Of a DNA stretch of 64,000 bases, positions 1-9,436 are shown piece after piece; the stretch's first letter is position 1, and the number at the start of each line of letters is the position of its first letter. The notes below the pieces were generated by a model that saw only the letters and a program-made list of their open reading frames with translations, made no database searches and had not been told where the DNA came from. The position numbers and the translations under genes are program-made. The stretch covers positions 124,001 through 188,000 of the forward strand of contig NZ_BAABGM010000010.1 in assembly GCF_039541575.1 (NCBI RefSeq), written 5' to 3'. This DNA comes from Fodinibacter luteus (GTDB lineage: Bacteria > Actinomycetota > Actinomycetes > Actinomycetales > Dermatophilaceae).

Positions 1-139
1 GACGCGCCGTCGACGAGGATGCCGGTGAGCCGGTCGTCTCCGCCGTCGCACCGTCGCAGTCCACGAGGGTAGGGAGCCGCGGTCAGCAGCCCCGCGAAAC
101 GGCGCAGAACCGTTCTAACGGACGAGGGGGCGCGAGGGC

Positions 140-1174
140 TCAGCGGCGCTTGAGCAGCTCCTCGGCGACCTGCACCGCGTTGAGCGCCGCGCCCTTGCGC
201 AGGTTGTCGCCGACGACGAAGAGGTTGAGGCCCCTGCCCTCGGGTGCTGCCTGGTCGGTGCGGACGCGGCCGACGAAGACCTCGTCGTGACCGGTCGCCT
301 GCAGGGGGTTCGGCACGTCGGTGACGACGACGCCGGGTGCCTTGGCGAGGGCCTCGAGGGCCTGCTCGGGGCTGATGTCGCGGTCGAACTCGGCGTGGAT
401 CGCGAGGCTGTGGCCGGAGAAGACGGGGACGCGGACGCACGTGCCCGAGACGCGCAGACCGGGGATGTGCAGGATCTTGCGCGACTCGTTGCGCAGCTTC
501 TGCTCCTCGTCGGTCTCGAGCGAGCCGTCGTCGACGATCGAGCCGGCGAGGGGCACGACGTTGAAGCCGACCGGAACCGCGTACACCTGCGGCGAGGGCA
601 GGGTGAGGGCCGACCCGTCGAGGGCGAGGTCCTTGGGGTCACCCGACGCGTAGCCGCCGCGCAGCTGGGAGTCCAGCTCGATGAGACCGACGCCGCCCGA
701 GCCGGACACCGCCTGGTAGCTGCTGACGTGCAGCCGCACCAGTTCAGCGAGGTCGTGCAACGGCTTGAGGACCGGCATCGCGGCCATCGTCGTGCAGTTC
801 GGGTTCGCGACGATGCCCTTGGGAATGACGTCGAGGTCCTCCGGGTTGACCTCGGAGACGACGAGCGGCACGTCGGGGTCCTTGCGCCAGGCGCTCGAGT
901 TGTCGACGACGACGGCCCCGGCGGCGGCGACGCGCGGCGCCCACTCCCGGCTCGTCGCACCGCCGTTGGAGAACAGGGCGACGTCCAGGCCGGAGAAGTC
1001 CGCCGTCGCGGTGTCCTCGACCGTGACCTCTTCGCCCTTCCACGTCAGGGTCGTACCGGCGGACCGCGCCGACGCGAAGAAACGGATCTCGTCGACCGGG
1101 AAGCCCCGCTCGTCGAGAAGCGTGCGCATGACGTTGCCGACCTGACCGGTGGCTCCGAAGACTCCGACTCGCAT
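140..1174 (-). CDS. asd: Aspartate-semialdehyde dehydrogenase
   Basis: NADPH-dependent reduction of aspartyl phosphate to aspartate semialdehyde, the branch step to lysine/diaminopimelate, threonine and methionine. The N-terminus MRVGVFGATGQVG is the Rossmann nucleotide-binding loop. NPNCTTM carries the catalytic Cys and SGSGGVG follows. The 344-residue length is normal. I chose the ATG at 1174 over the GTG two codons upstream: a TAGACT -10 element ends 7 bases before it and no Shine-Dalgarno is visible, so the message is probably leaderless. dapF, also for diaminopimelate, lies elsewhere in the window. Function is confident; the start is less so. Confidence 0.95.
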   Translation of the reverse strand: MRVGVFGATGQVGNVMRTLLDERGFPVDEIRFFASARSAGTTLTWKGEEVTVEDTATADFSGLDVALFSNGGATSREWAPRVAAAGAVVVDNSSAWRKDPDVPLVVSEVNPEDLDVIPKGIVANPNCTTMAAMPVLKPLHDLAELVRLHVSSYQAVSGSGGVGLIELDSQLRGGYASGDPKDLALDGSALTLPSPQVYAVPVGFNVVPLAGSIVDDGSLETDEEQKLRNESRKILHIPGLRVSGTCVRVPVFSGHSLAIHAEFDRDISPEQALEALAKAPGVVVTDVPNPLQATGHDEVFVGRVRTDQAAPEGRGLNLFVVGDNLRKGAALNAVQVAEELLKRR

Positions 1175-1181
1175 GAGCACC

Positions 1182-1187
1182 AGTCTA
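1182..1187 (-). promoter_or_regulatory. Putative leaderless -10 element of asd
   Basis: TAGACT on the minus strand, 7 bases before the asd ATG. This fits the TANNNT-plus-6/7-bases pattern seen before many starts in this window. Confidence 0.55.
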
Positions 1188-1216
1188 GGGAGAGGTCCGC
1201 ATGTCGGTCACCGGGC

Positions 1217-3344
1217 TCACGATGCGGGCGTTCCGTCAGCGGCCGCGGAGCACCACGGCTTCCTCGACGTCGCGGGCTCGGGGGGAGGGCTGCCGGTCGG
1301 GTGGTCCATGCCGGGTGTGGCGGGGGCGGAGGAGTGCTCGGCGCCGAGGTCCTGGTCGTCTGCGGGCCGGGGGATGTCCGGGCCGGGCGTCTCCTCCCAC
1401 CCCCAGCCGGTCAGTGGCGGCGCGACCGAGCGGTAGGGGTGCCCGGTCGGGGTCGTCACCTCGACGCGGCGCGGCCGGTTCCGCCCGGGCAGGCCGTCGT
1501 CGATGACCCGCACCGACCACCCCGGGGCCTCCTTGACCTGGTTGCACCTCGCGCACCGCCCGTCACCGTTGCCGTACCCGGTCACCCCGCCGGCCCGGGC
1601 CGGGTGGGCGTGGTCGGCGTGCACGATCGGGGCCTGGCACCACGGGGTGGTGCACACGTCATCGCGCAGCACCAGCATCCGGCGCAGCAACCCCGAGAAC
1701 GTGCGCCGTCGTGAGTCCATGCCGACCAGGTCGCGCCCGTCCGGGCTGGTGTACAGGCGACGTAGCCACACCCGCGCCACCCGGGAACCCGCCTCGGGCT
1801 TCCGGGCCCGGGTTCCCTGCCCGGCGCCCCGGGACCGAGCCGTGGCGCCCCCGGCGGGACCATCAGCTGTGGCTTCGGGCCCCGCGGGGTCGGCCCCGGC
1901 CTCGTCAAGCTCAGCGTCGTCAGCCGCCTCGTCGGGCACGGCCAGCTCCGGCTCAGCCTCGTCACCGTCAGCGTCCTGGGTCGCCTCGTCGGGCCCGGTC
2001 TCGTCAGGTTCAGCGTCGTCGCGCAGGGCGTCGTTCGGCACAGGCTCGTCGGGCACGTGGTCGTCGGGAACGACATCGTCGACTCCAGCGGCCTCTCGGG
2101 GCACGGTGTCGTCAGGCGCGTCATCGGGCACGGTGTCGTCCCCTGCGGCGTCGTCGGGTTCGTCGTCGTCGTCGGGGTCGAGGTTCTTGCGCAGCCAGGC
2201 CCGGGCGATCGGGGCGGGCACACTGCCGTGGCCGGGGATGCGAGCCGGTTCGTTGACCGACCGCTTGGGATCCCCGACCCCGAACAACGCCATGTCGGTG
2301 ATCACCAGGTGCACCTCCACCGCAGTGAGCTCACCCACGGCCCGCCCGGACAACACCCGCAACGCGGTATCGGCCATCACCGCCCCCACCCCCCGACCCT
2401 GCGGACCCTCCTCAGGGCACTGCCCGGACGCCACCGCCCGGGCCCGGGCCCGCACCGCCGCGTACGCCCCGACCACATCCTTGAGCGGACCCAGCACGCA
2501 CAGGTACGCCATCCCCTGCGGGGCCGGGGGGTCGTCACCCGCCGCGAGGCCACCGCCGCCGCCCGCCGGGCCACCACCGCCGCCGCGTCCAGCTCCGCCG
2601 CCACCCGCCCCGCCGCACCCGCAGCACCCTGCACCCCCACACCGGGCAGCACCGGACCCACCCGGGCATCCACCACCCCCCGATCCTCCACCGACAGGCA
2701 CGCCGTGGCCGCCACCACCGCCACCGCGTGCCGCTCCGAGATCACCCTGGCCGCCAGGGCGGCCATCGTCACCGGCATCTCGTGCACCAACGCCCGGGCC
2801 ACCCCCACCAACCGGTCCCCCGCCGACGGGGGCTCCCGGCGCGCCAACGCCACCACCGACCCCACCGAACGGGCCGCGTCCACCGGCGCCACCACCTCCC
2901 GCGAGCACCGCACCGCATCCGTGGCCCGCGCCTGCACCGCACACACCGACCCCTTGACCCGCTCCAACACCCCGACCAGGTCCACCCGCTCCGCGTCGCT
3001 CAGCCCCCCGACATCCACCCCCGCCAGCCACCCCTGGAACGCCACCACCGGCCCCACCACACCACCAGACGCGGCGGCATCCCCGCCGGACGGCACTGCC
3101 TCCGACACCGGTCGGGCCACGGCGCCCTCGGTCACGGCATCCCCGCTACCGGCGGCGGAGACCTGACTGCCGCCCCCAGGCGGGACACCGCCACCACCGC
3201 GCGGCACGGCATCCACGGCGCGGCATCCGAACCACCGGGCGGCACGCCATCCCCCCGCTCGCGTGGCGTGGCGTCTGGAACCGGCTGCGGCACACCACTC
3301 CCCGGGCTGCCGCCCGACCCCTCGAAACCCGATCTCCCCCTCAT
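1217..3344 (-). pseudogene. DUF222/HNH endonuclease (13E12-type), frameshifted
   Basis: The parts of an actinobacterial DUF222 plus HNH protein are present but not in one frame. The DUF222 half (about 3050-2535: LSDAERVDLVGVLERVKG, then helical Ala/Arg-rich sequence) and the C-terminal half (from 2530 down: GMAYLCVLGPLKDVVGAY onward) are joined only if one base is added in a C6 run (G6 on the plus strand, 2526-2531). The C-terminal half has a long Asp/Glu-rich linker and then an HNH core with paired cysteines (CTTPWC, DHAHP, CARCNQVK). A leaderless-type TACGGT precedes an ATG at 3344, but that frame stops near 3132, so a second shift around 3200 is likely, unless translation starts further down. 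The family is often multicopy and decaying. A sequencing error in the homopolymer is possible. Confidence 0.7.
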
Positions 3345-3659
3345 GAGAAAACCGTACAGGTGTCCACCGACACCGGCCCGAACCCGCCGCCCACCTGTGG
3401 ACGACGGCAACGACCGCACGCCCTGTGGACGAAGCGCCTCGGCACGGCGCACTCCAGCGCCGAGCCTCACGTACACCCAGCCTCCCACGGCCACCTCGAG
3501 CCACAATCGACCCGAAGCGGGCCGGGTCCCGGATGCGCGCCGTATAGCTACAGCGGCCCCGTCAGGCGGAGCCGGCGGCGAGGAAGCGGCCGGCCACCTC
3601 GACGAGCCGGTCGCCTCCCGCTCGGCGATGGTCGCGCGCGCCCGCCCGGGCCGCCCGCC
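3345..3659. other. Intergenic region, no convincing gene
   Basis: About 315 bases between the ankyrin gene stop and the HNH gene start. It holds the -10 element of the HNH gene at its left end. Two similar short strings (CCTGTGGACGA near 3411, CCCTGTGGACGAA near 3421) occur close together. A 33-codon minus-strand reading frame overlaps the ankyrin stop, but nothing supports its expression. Confidence 0.6.
3351..3356 (-). promoter_or_regulatory. Putative -10 element of the DUF222/HNH gene
   Basis: TACGGT on the minus strand, 6 bases before an ATG at 3344. It supports that ATG as the ancestral start, although its frame does not continue into the DUF222 domain. Confidence 0.45.
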
Positions 3660-4925
3660 TCACCCGGCCTCGCGCAGGATCGCGGCCAGCTCGGCGTGCC
3701 CCAACCGCTCCGCGTGCTCGAGAGCCGTGACCCCCTCGCGGTCCCCGATGGACGGGTCGGCGCCCGCAGCCAGCAGGATGCGCACGACCTCCTGGTGACG
3801 CACTCCCCCGTCACCGAGCACCACCGCCTCGAGCAGCGCCGTCCACCCGAGCCGGTTCACGTGGTCGAGGTCGATGCCCGTCGTCACGACGCGTCGTACG
3901 TACTCGACGTGGCCCCGCTCGCTCGCCGGGATGACGGACACCCCGCCGAAACGGTTGACGAGGGTGAGGTCCGGGTCCGCCGGAAGGAGCGTCTCGAGCA
4001 TCTCGACGCTCCCGGTGACCCCGGTGACGAGCCACGGCGTGTCCTGCCGGTCGTCGCGCGCGTCGGGGTCGGCGCCCATGGCCACGAGCACGCGCGCCGC
4101 CTCCACGTGGTCTTCCGCCGACGCGAGGAGGAGCGCGGTGCGCCCGGCCGAGTCCCTCGCCTCGAGGCGGGCCCCGTCGCGCAGGGCCAGGGCGACGGCG
4201 TCGGCCTCCCCCGACGCGGCGGCCGCGAGCAGTGCGGCATCCGGGTCGGTGAAGGGCCGGTGGCGGCGGGCCGCGTCCAGCACCCGCTCGAGCCGGGGGT
4301 ACCCGCGTTCCCGGGCCATCTGCAGCGCGGTGAGCCGCTCGGTGCCCGAGGGCCGGTCGAGCTCGACGCCGCCCGCGACGAGCACCTGAACCGTCGCCAG
4401 CTCGTCGGCCGCGTCCGCGCCGAACCACACCGCCTCGTGCACGGCCTGGTATCCGATGCGGTTGACGTGGTCCTTGTCGATGCCGGCCCGCAGCAGCCTG
4501 CCGACGATCAGGTGGTGGCCGCGCTCCGCCGCCCGGATGAGCCCGGTGCCGTTCCAGCCGTCCTTGGCGTCGATGTCGGCTCCGGCGGCGAGGGTGAGGT
4601 CGAGGAGGTCGAGGTACCCCTCGCTCGTCGCGATGAGGTAGGCCGACTGCTGGGTGGAGTCCTGCGCATCGACGTCGGCGCCGGCCGCCACCAGCTGACG
4701 GGCCCGCTCGACGTCGTTCGCCCACGCGGCGTCACGGAGCTGCTCGTCGAGGTCGGTGCCGGATGCCGGCACGCCGGGTCGCGTCGTCGCCTCACCCGGC
4801 GTGCCGACGACGTCCCGGTCCGACGTGCTCGCGAGCACGATGACGGGCGCCACCACCAGGGCGACGACGACGAGCGCCACGACGGGAAGCGACGAGCCGG
4901 GCCCGCGAGCGGCGCGGCGTCCCAC
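3660..4925 (-). CDS. Membrane-anchored ankyrin-repeat protein
   Basis: About 421 residues. The N-terminus has an arginine-rich stretch and one hydrophobic segment (SLPVVALVVVALVVAPVIVL), so the protein is probably anchored with its bulk outside the cytoplasm. The rest is a run of roughly ten ankyrin repeats with typical pieces such as LVAAGADVDAQD, LLRAGIDKDHVN, ALRDGARLEARD and LLAAGADPSIGD, implying a protein-binding scaffold with no enzymatic motif. The GTG at 4925 was chosen because it falls 4 bases after the stop of the patatin-like gene, just before the Arg-rich/TM segment; longer frames upstream overlap that gene. Tight spacing implies co-expression with the phospholipase, so it may bind, restrain or target it. 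That role is inference. Confidence 0.8.
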   Translation of the reverse strand: MGRRAARGPGSSLPVVALVVVALVVAPVIVLASTSDRDVVGTPGEATTRPGVPASGTDLDEQLRDAAWANDVERARQLVAAGADVDAQDSTQQSAYLIATSEGYLDLLDLTLAAGADIDAKDGWNGTGLIRAAERGHHLIVGRLLRAGIDKDHVNRIGYQAVHEAVWFGADAADELATVQVLVAGGVELDRPSGTERLTALQMARERGYPRLERVLDAARRHRPFTDPDAALLAAAASGEADAVALALRDGARLEARDSAGRTALLLASAEDHVEAARVLVAMGADPDARDDRQDTPWLVTGVTGSVEMLETLLPADPDLTLVNRFGGVSVIPASERGHVEYVRRVVTTGIDLDHVNRLGWTALLEAVVLGDGGVRHQEVVRILLAAGADPSIGDREGVTALEHAERLGHAELAAILREAG

Positions 4926-4929
4926 CGGG

Positions 4930-7900
4930 TTACCCGTCCCCCCGGCGGCTGCGGGACACCCGCCACGCAGCACGTCGCACCCGCCAGCGGAGCCCGCTCG
5001 GTGGTGGCACGGCCCGCGCCTCGTCGAGGCGCCGGAGCATCTCGGCACCTCGAGGGGCGAGCGAGGGGCGCCGGCCGTCGATGCCCGGAGCCGTGGAGAC
5101 GAGCCACCGGTAGGCGACTCCCCGCTCGGCCAGGTCGACGGCGTAGGACCTGCGGGCCGTCGCCAGGGCGTAGGCCTCACGCTGCGAGTCGTCGTCGAGG
5201 ACGACCGGATCGGCGACGGCGTAGCGGACACCGGTCCGCTCGAGGTCGCGCGCGAGCTCGCGGCGCTCGAGGCCGCGCAGCGCGAGCAGAGGCGCCACGA
5301 GGGGGTAGAGGAGCCCGAGCGCGACGCCGAGGACGAGGGCCGTGACGACGAGGGCGACGAGCCACGAACGGGTCTCGCCCTCACCCGCCAGCGCCGACCA
5401 CACGACGGCGATCGCGATGACGAAGTACCCGGCGCCGTACAGGACGGCCCAGGAGGCGTTGACCCCCGCCGAGCTCACGAGCGGGCCGTAGTCCCACCGG
5501 AGCGCGTCGGCACCCGGCCTGCGCACCCGGGTGGCGGGCCGCAGCTGGTCGCCGAAGAAGAACGCGGCCACCGACCCCAGCACGAGGCACGCGACGGCCA
5601 GCCCCACGAACCACCACCGGTTCTCGGTGAGCCAGCCGGCGACCTGCTCGATCCCGGTGTCGACGATCCACCACGCGACGACGACGGGGACGGCGACGAC
5701 CACCGCGGGCACGACGAGGGCGGGCAGCGACCGCCCCACCCCCCGCGCGCGCCGGACGGCACCGACCCACCACCGCGCCACCCTCGAGCGCCCGGACGTG
5801 TCGAGGTGCGGCACCCCACGGCGGTCCGCGAGGGACCCGAGGGCCAGCCAGACGCTGCCGTAGGCGGCCGGCAGGCTGCCGAGCACGAGCAGCCCCAGGG
5901 CGATGCCGATCATCGCGGCGAGGGTGACGCCGCCCCGCGCGGCTCCCTCGGCGGCGGCCTCGTCCTCCCCCACCGCCCTCAGCTGGGACAGCGCGAACGT
6001 CAGCAGCGGGACGATCGGGCTCAGCAGCACCAGCCCGTGGAGCATCGTCCCCGTCCGCAGCGCGCCGAAGGCGAACGCCGCGAGAAGGCAGGAGGCGCCG
6101 AACAGGGCGGCCGGCCCCGACCACGCACCGGGGAGCGCGCCGAGCAGCGAGGCGGTGAGCAGGATGCCGCCCAGCGAGAGCCCGAGCAGGGCCAGCATCC
6201 GCGGCACGACCCCGCGCGACGTCAGGCCGACGATGGTCCAGTGCAGGACGAGCATCGCACCGCGCACGAGGCGGGTCACCGGCCGCACCGCTCCCAGACC
6301 CGAGGAGGGTGAGTCGAGCACCGTCGCCGACACGGCACCGGCCGTCGACGCGTTGCGGATCATGAGGTCGCTCGAGGTCTCGTCCGTGAGCGGCTCGCGG
6401 CCCACCCCGGCCCGGTCGAAGGCCGCGAGGAGCGCGACCCGGTCGGCCCCCGAGACCTGGGAGCCCTCGCCGAGGGCGCTCTCGAGGCGCCCGACGAGCG
6501 GCGCCTCGGCGGCGAGGAACAGCTCGCCGCGGGAGCGCGGGTTGGCCCCGTCGGCGCGGTCCTCGCGGATCGCGGCCGCGAGCGCAGCGACCTCCTCGGG
6601 CATCGTCGCCAGCTGGACCGACCACGCGAACAGGTCCGCGAGCGCCGGCATCGAGGGTGGCAGCTGGCCCGTCGGCGTCGTCTCGACGGCGAAGGCGCCC
6701 GCCAGCTCGACGACCGCCCGGTCGCGCAGGTCGCGCACCCGCGGGTCGTCCCTGAGCCCGGTGCCGGCGAACAGCGACGCCACGAGGCCGTCGACGGTGC
6801 TCTCGGCGAGCCGCCACGGGTCGGGGTGGGAGGTGAGGTACCCCGACAGGTACGCCACCCGCCGCACCCGGGCCGGGTCGAGGACGGTGCGGCACAGCAC
6901 CGTCGCGGCGTCGAGCCGGCCCCACGTCCAGTCGTTGACCCGCCAGGACCGTTTGAGGAACCCGCCGAAGCGCTTGACCGACCAGCCGCCGAGCTTGTCG
7001 TCCCCGGTGGTCGAGTGCCGGGCGAACGCGTTGCGGGTCTGCGCCGAGAGCTGCACCACCTCGATGGGGATCGTCGAGCCGGTCATCGTGTCGTCGCCGA
7101 TGGTCGTGCTGGCGACCTCGAGCTGGAGGAGGGTGGTGAGGAGCCCGGATACCGTGACGGCGCCGGTTCCCGGCGCGAGTGCGGCACACCACCGCTCGAG
7201 CGAGCGCCGGTCCCCGAGGACGTCGCCGGCCCGGGAGGCCGACGTGATGACCCGCGAGCCCGCCGCCCGCCGCAGCACCGGCACGACCGTGAGCAGCTGG
7301 TCGACGACGGCCCGGACGCGCTGGGCCACCGCCTCGCCGGCGGTCCCGGGGGCCCGGTGCGGGTCGAGCAGGACCTCCTCGAGGTGGGCGGTCACCGACG
7401 CCCGCCACGCCTCGGCCGCTCCGAGGTCGTTCCCGACCTCGAAACGACGTTCGTACTCCGACTGGGCGACACGCGAGATCGCCTGTCGCACACCCTCGTC
7501 GCCCCCTCCGCCCATGAGCCGCGCGTACGACGCGAGGCGCAGCATCCAGTAGTGCTGGTCGGGCCGCAGCGCGGCGAGCACCTCGTCCTCCTCCCACGCG
7601 TCGTCGGTGAGGTGCCGGCACTCCCGGATGTCCCGGATCAGCTCCGTCACGTGCTTGCGGGCGTCACTCGATGTGGTCCAGTCGTCGCCCGGGGGCAGCA
7701 TCCACACGAGCTCGCGGAGCAGCTCGTTCACGGTCTCGGCCACGGACACCGCTCCGGAGACGCCCCACCGCCACGGCGACCCCGTGTCGGGCGCGTCGCG
7801 GGTCGGGTAGGTCTCGGGCAGGTAGGGGATGCCGTGCACCGGGCTCGTCGGGCTCCCTCCCCCGCCGCGGGCGTCCTCGACCGCCTGCTGGGCGAGCTCG

Positions 7901-9291
7901 GCGGCCCGCCGGATCCGTTCGTAGTCCCAGACGTCGTCACCCTCGGGCCAGGACGCCGGGGGCCGGTGGCCGACCTGTCGCCGCGCGAGGTCCCGTGCCG
8001 CGTGCCAGATCCGCAGGCGCCGGTAGTGGGGGAAGAGCTCCGCCCCGAGGCCCTCGAGGTCCTGAGTCCGGCCCCCGGGCCCACGGTCCCCGAAGCCGCC
8101 GAGGATGTCCGAGCGGGTCCCCCGCCGGCTCGCGGCGCGGATGTTGTGGTCCTCGAGCTCGTCGACGAAGGTGCGGCTCCCCTGGGCCGACAGGGCTCCG
8201 AGCACGCCGGTGAGCGACCCGGCGAGCGTGGGCGGCCGCGTCGCGTCGTCGCCGGGGTCCGCTCCGGGCGCCGGCGCGTGGGGGTACACGAGGAGCATGA
8301 CGCGGCGCACCGGGCCCTCCGCCGGCATCAACCCGATCGCCTCGACCGCCGCGCGGGTCGGGGTGTTCGCGAGGACGCCACCGTCGACGACGAAGCGCGA
8401 CCGGTCGCGCGCCGGGAACGCGTCGCCCCACTCCTCGACGACGTCGGCCATCGAGGGGCGCAGGCCCGTCGTGTCGGTGTCCGCCGCACCCCCCGTGGGC
8501 ACCGGGACGAAGGTCGGCTCGAACGCCACGGGGAAGCTCGACGAGGCGCGTGCCGCCAGCGCCATCTGGGCCGCCGTGACGGCGATCCGGCCGGCGCAGA
8601 ACGGGTCGACCCGCTCCGGATGCCGGGGGCCGGCACCGGCCTCCGCCTCCCCCGGCTCTCCCGGCTCTCCCGGCTCCCCCGTCACGTCCCGGGCGTCCGT
8701 CGGCCGCCGCCACCGGAACCGTGCCGCGTGGACGGTCTGCGGGAGCCGCTGCCCGAGCGAGTCGACCGTGACCTCCTGGTTCCCCCCGAGCACGGTCGTC
8801 GCCATCGTGAGGTCCATCGGCGCCTGGTCGGCGGGGACGAGGTCGAGGGGGTCCGCGAGCCGCGCCATCGCCGCGTGCAGCTGGGGGAGGAAGTGGTCGT
8901 CGCCCTTGAGCAGCGAGCTCGGGGCACCCCGGAACGGCTGCCGCAGCAGGGCCTCGATGCGCCCTTGTTCGACCCAGACGTCACGCAGCGAGGCGAGGTC
9001 GGCGTAGCGGTTGACCTGGGCGAGGGCGAGCGCGGCCCCGTTGACCCCGCCCGCGGAGGTGCCCGAGACGACGTCCACCCGGGCCCGGCATCCCGTGAGG
9101 CGGAGCAGGTCTGCGTACGGCCCCTGCCCGTCCCCGGCCTTGACGAGCCGGTCGAGCTCGAGGGCGACCCCGCCCATCCACACGGCGAGCGAGACCCCGC
9201 CGTTCATGACCACCCCGAACCTGATCTCCTCGGGCGGGACGGTGGACAGGTCGTGCGCGCCGAGGCCGTGCGGGTCCGGTTGGTCCTCCAT
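4930..9291 (-). CDS. Very large patatin-like phospholipase with C-terminal membrane region
   Basis: About 1453 residues. Residues 25-90 hold a patatin fold start: the glycine-rich oxyanion segment NGGVSLAVWMGG and the nucleophile elbow VSGTSAGG (Ser79). The partner Asp lies in VVDGG near 303. It resembles the 'patatin-related protein' family (DUF3376 type). A short GEPGEPGEP repeat at about 205-213 sits in a linker. From about residue 1040 there are several hydrophobic stretches (for example LLGLSLGGILLTASLLGAL), pointing to an integral membrane C-terminus. A strong Shine-Dalgarno GGAGGAG lies 7-8 bases before ATG 9291; an in-frame ATG ten codons upstream lacks this. The gene is followed after 4 bases by the ankyrin gene. 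Predicted activity is acyl-lipid hydrolysis. The biological role is unknown. Confidence 0.85.
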   Translation of the reverse strand: MEDQPDPHGLGAHDLSTVPPEEIRFGVVMNGGVSLAVWMGGVALELDRLVKAGDGQGPYADLLRLTGCRARVDVVSGTSAGGVNGAALALAQVNRYADLASLRDVWVEQGRIEALLRQPFRGAPSSLLKGDDHFLPQLHAAMARLADPLDLVPADQAPMDLTMATTVLGGNQEVTVDSLGQRLPQTVHAARFRWRRPTDARDVTGEPGEPGEPGEAEAGAGPRHPERVDPFCAGRIAVTAAQMALAARASSSFPVAFEPTFVPVPTGGAADTDTTGLRPSMADVVEEWGDAFPARDRSRFVVDGGVLANTPTRAAVEAIGLMPAEGPVRRVMLLVYPHAPAPGADPGDDATRPPTLAGSLTGVLGALSAQGSRTFVDELEDHNIRAASRRGTRSDILGGFGDRGPGGRTQDLEGLGAELFPHYRRLRIWHAARDLARRQVGHRPPASWPEGDDVWDYERIRRAAELAQQAVEDARGGGGSPTSPVHGIPYLPETYPTRDAPDTGSPWRWGVSGAVSVAETVNELLRELVWMLPPGDDWTTSSDARKHVTELIRDIRECRHLTDDAWEEDEVLAALRPDQHYWMLRLASYARLMGGGGDEGVRQAISRVAQSEYERRFEVGNDLGAAEAWRASVTAHLEEVLLDPHRAPGTAGEAVAQRVRAVVDQLLTVVPVLRRAAGSRVITSASRAGDVLGDRRSLERWCAALAPGTGAVTVSGLLTTLLQLEVASTTIGDDTMTGSTIPIEVVQLSAQTRNAFARHSTTGDDKLGGWSVKRFGGFLKRSWRVNDWTWGRLDAATVLCRTVLDPARVRRVAYLSGYLTSHPDPWRLAESTVDGLVASLFAGTGLRDDPRVRDLRDRAVVELAGAFAVETTPTGQLPPSMPALADLFAWSVQLATMPEEVAALAAAIREDRADGANPRSRGELFLAAEAPLVGRLESALGEGSQVSGADRVALLAAFDRAGVGREPLTDETSSDLMIRNASTAGAVSATVLDSPSSGLGAVRPVTRLVRGAMLVLHWTIVGLTSRGVVPRMLALLGLSLGGILLTASLLGALPGAWSGPAALFGASCLLAAFAFGALRTGTMLHGLVLLSPIVPLLTFALSQLRAVGEDEAAAEGAARGGVTLAAMIGIALGLLVLGSLPAAYGSVWLALGSLADRRGVPHLDTSGRSRVARWWVGAVRRARGVGRSLPALVVPAVVVAVPVVVAWWIVDTGIEQVAGWLTENRWWFVGLAVACLVLGSVAAFFFGDQLRPATRVRRPGADALRWDYGPLVSSAGVNASWAVLYGAGYFVIAIAVVWSALAGEGETRSWLVALVVTALVLGVALGLLYPLVAPLLALRGLERRELARDLERTGVRYAVADPVVLDDDSQREAYALATARRSYAVDLAERGVAYRWLVSTAPGIDGRRPSLAPRGAEMLRRLDEARAVPPPSGLRWRVRRAAWRVSRSRRGDG
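8643..8690. repeat. Short tandem CTCCCGG-type repeat inside the patatin-like gene
   Basis: A 9-base unit (CCCGGCTCT and variants) repeated about four times encodes Gly-Glu-Pro triplets. The unit length keeps the frame, so slippage would only change linker length. Confidence 0.6.
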
Positions 9292-9436
9292 GGATCGCTC
9301 CTCCCGTGCGGGTGACCCCATGGTTCACCCGGGGTCCGGTCGCCGACAACCAGAAAGGAGCGTGTCGCGGGCGTCGGTGATACGCGCAGGGGTCGAGGTG
9401 GGTGGGGCGGCCCAGCGCAGGCCCCGGGGCGGGTCC

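Noticed and set aside
110..121. CCGTTCTAACGG hairpin downstream of asd as a terminator
   Set aside because: Only a 5-base stem with a 2-base loop and no T-run; too weak to call.
3568..3665. 33-codon minus-strand frame (GTG start overlapping the ankyrin stop)
   Set aside because: Reads like ordinary high-GC coding sequence and overlaps as GTGA, but it is too short, has no family and no independent signal.
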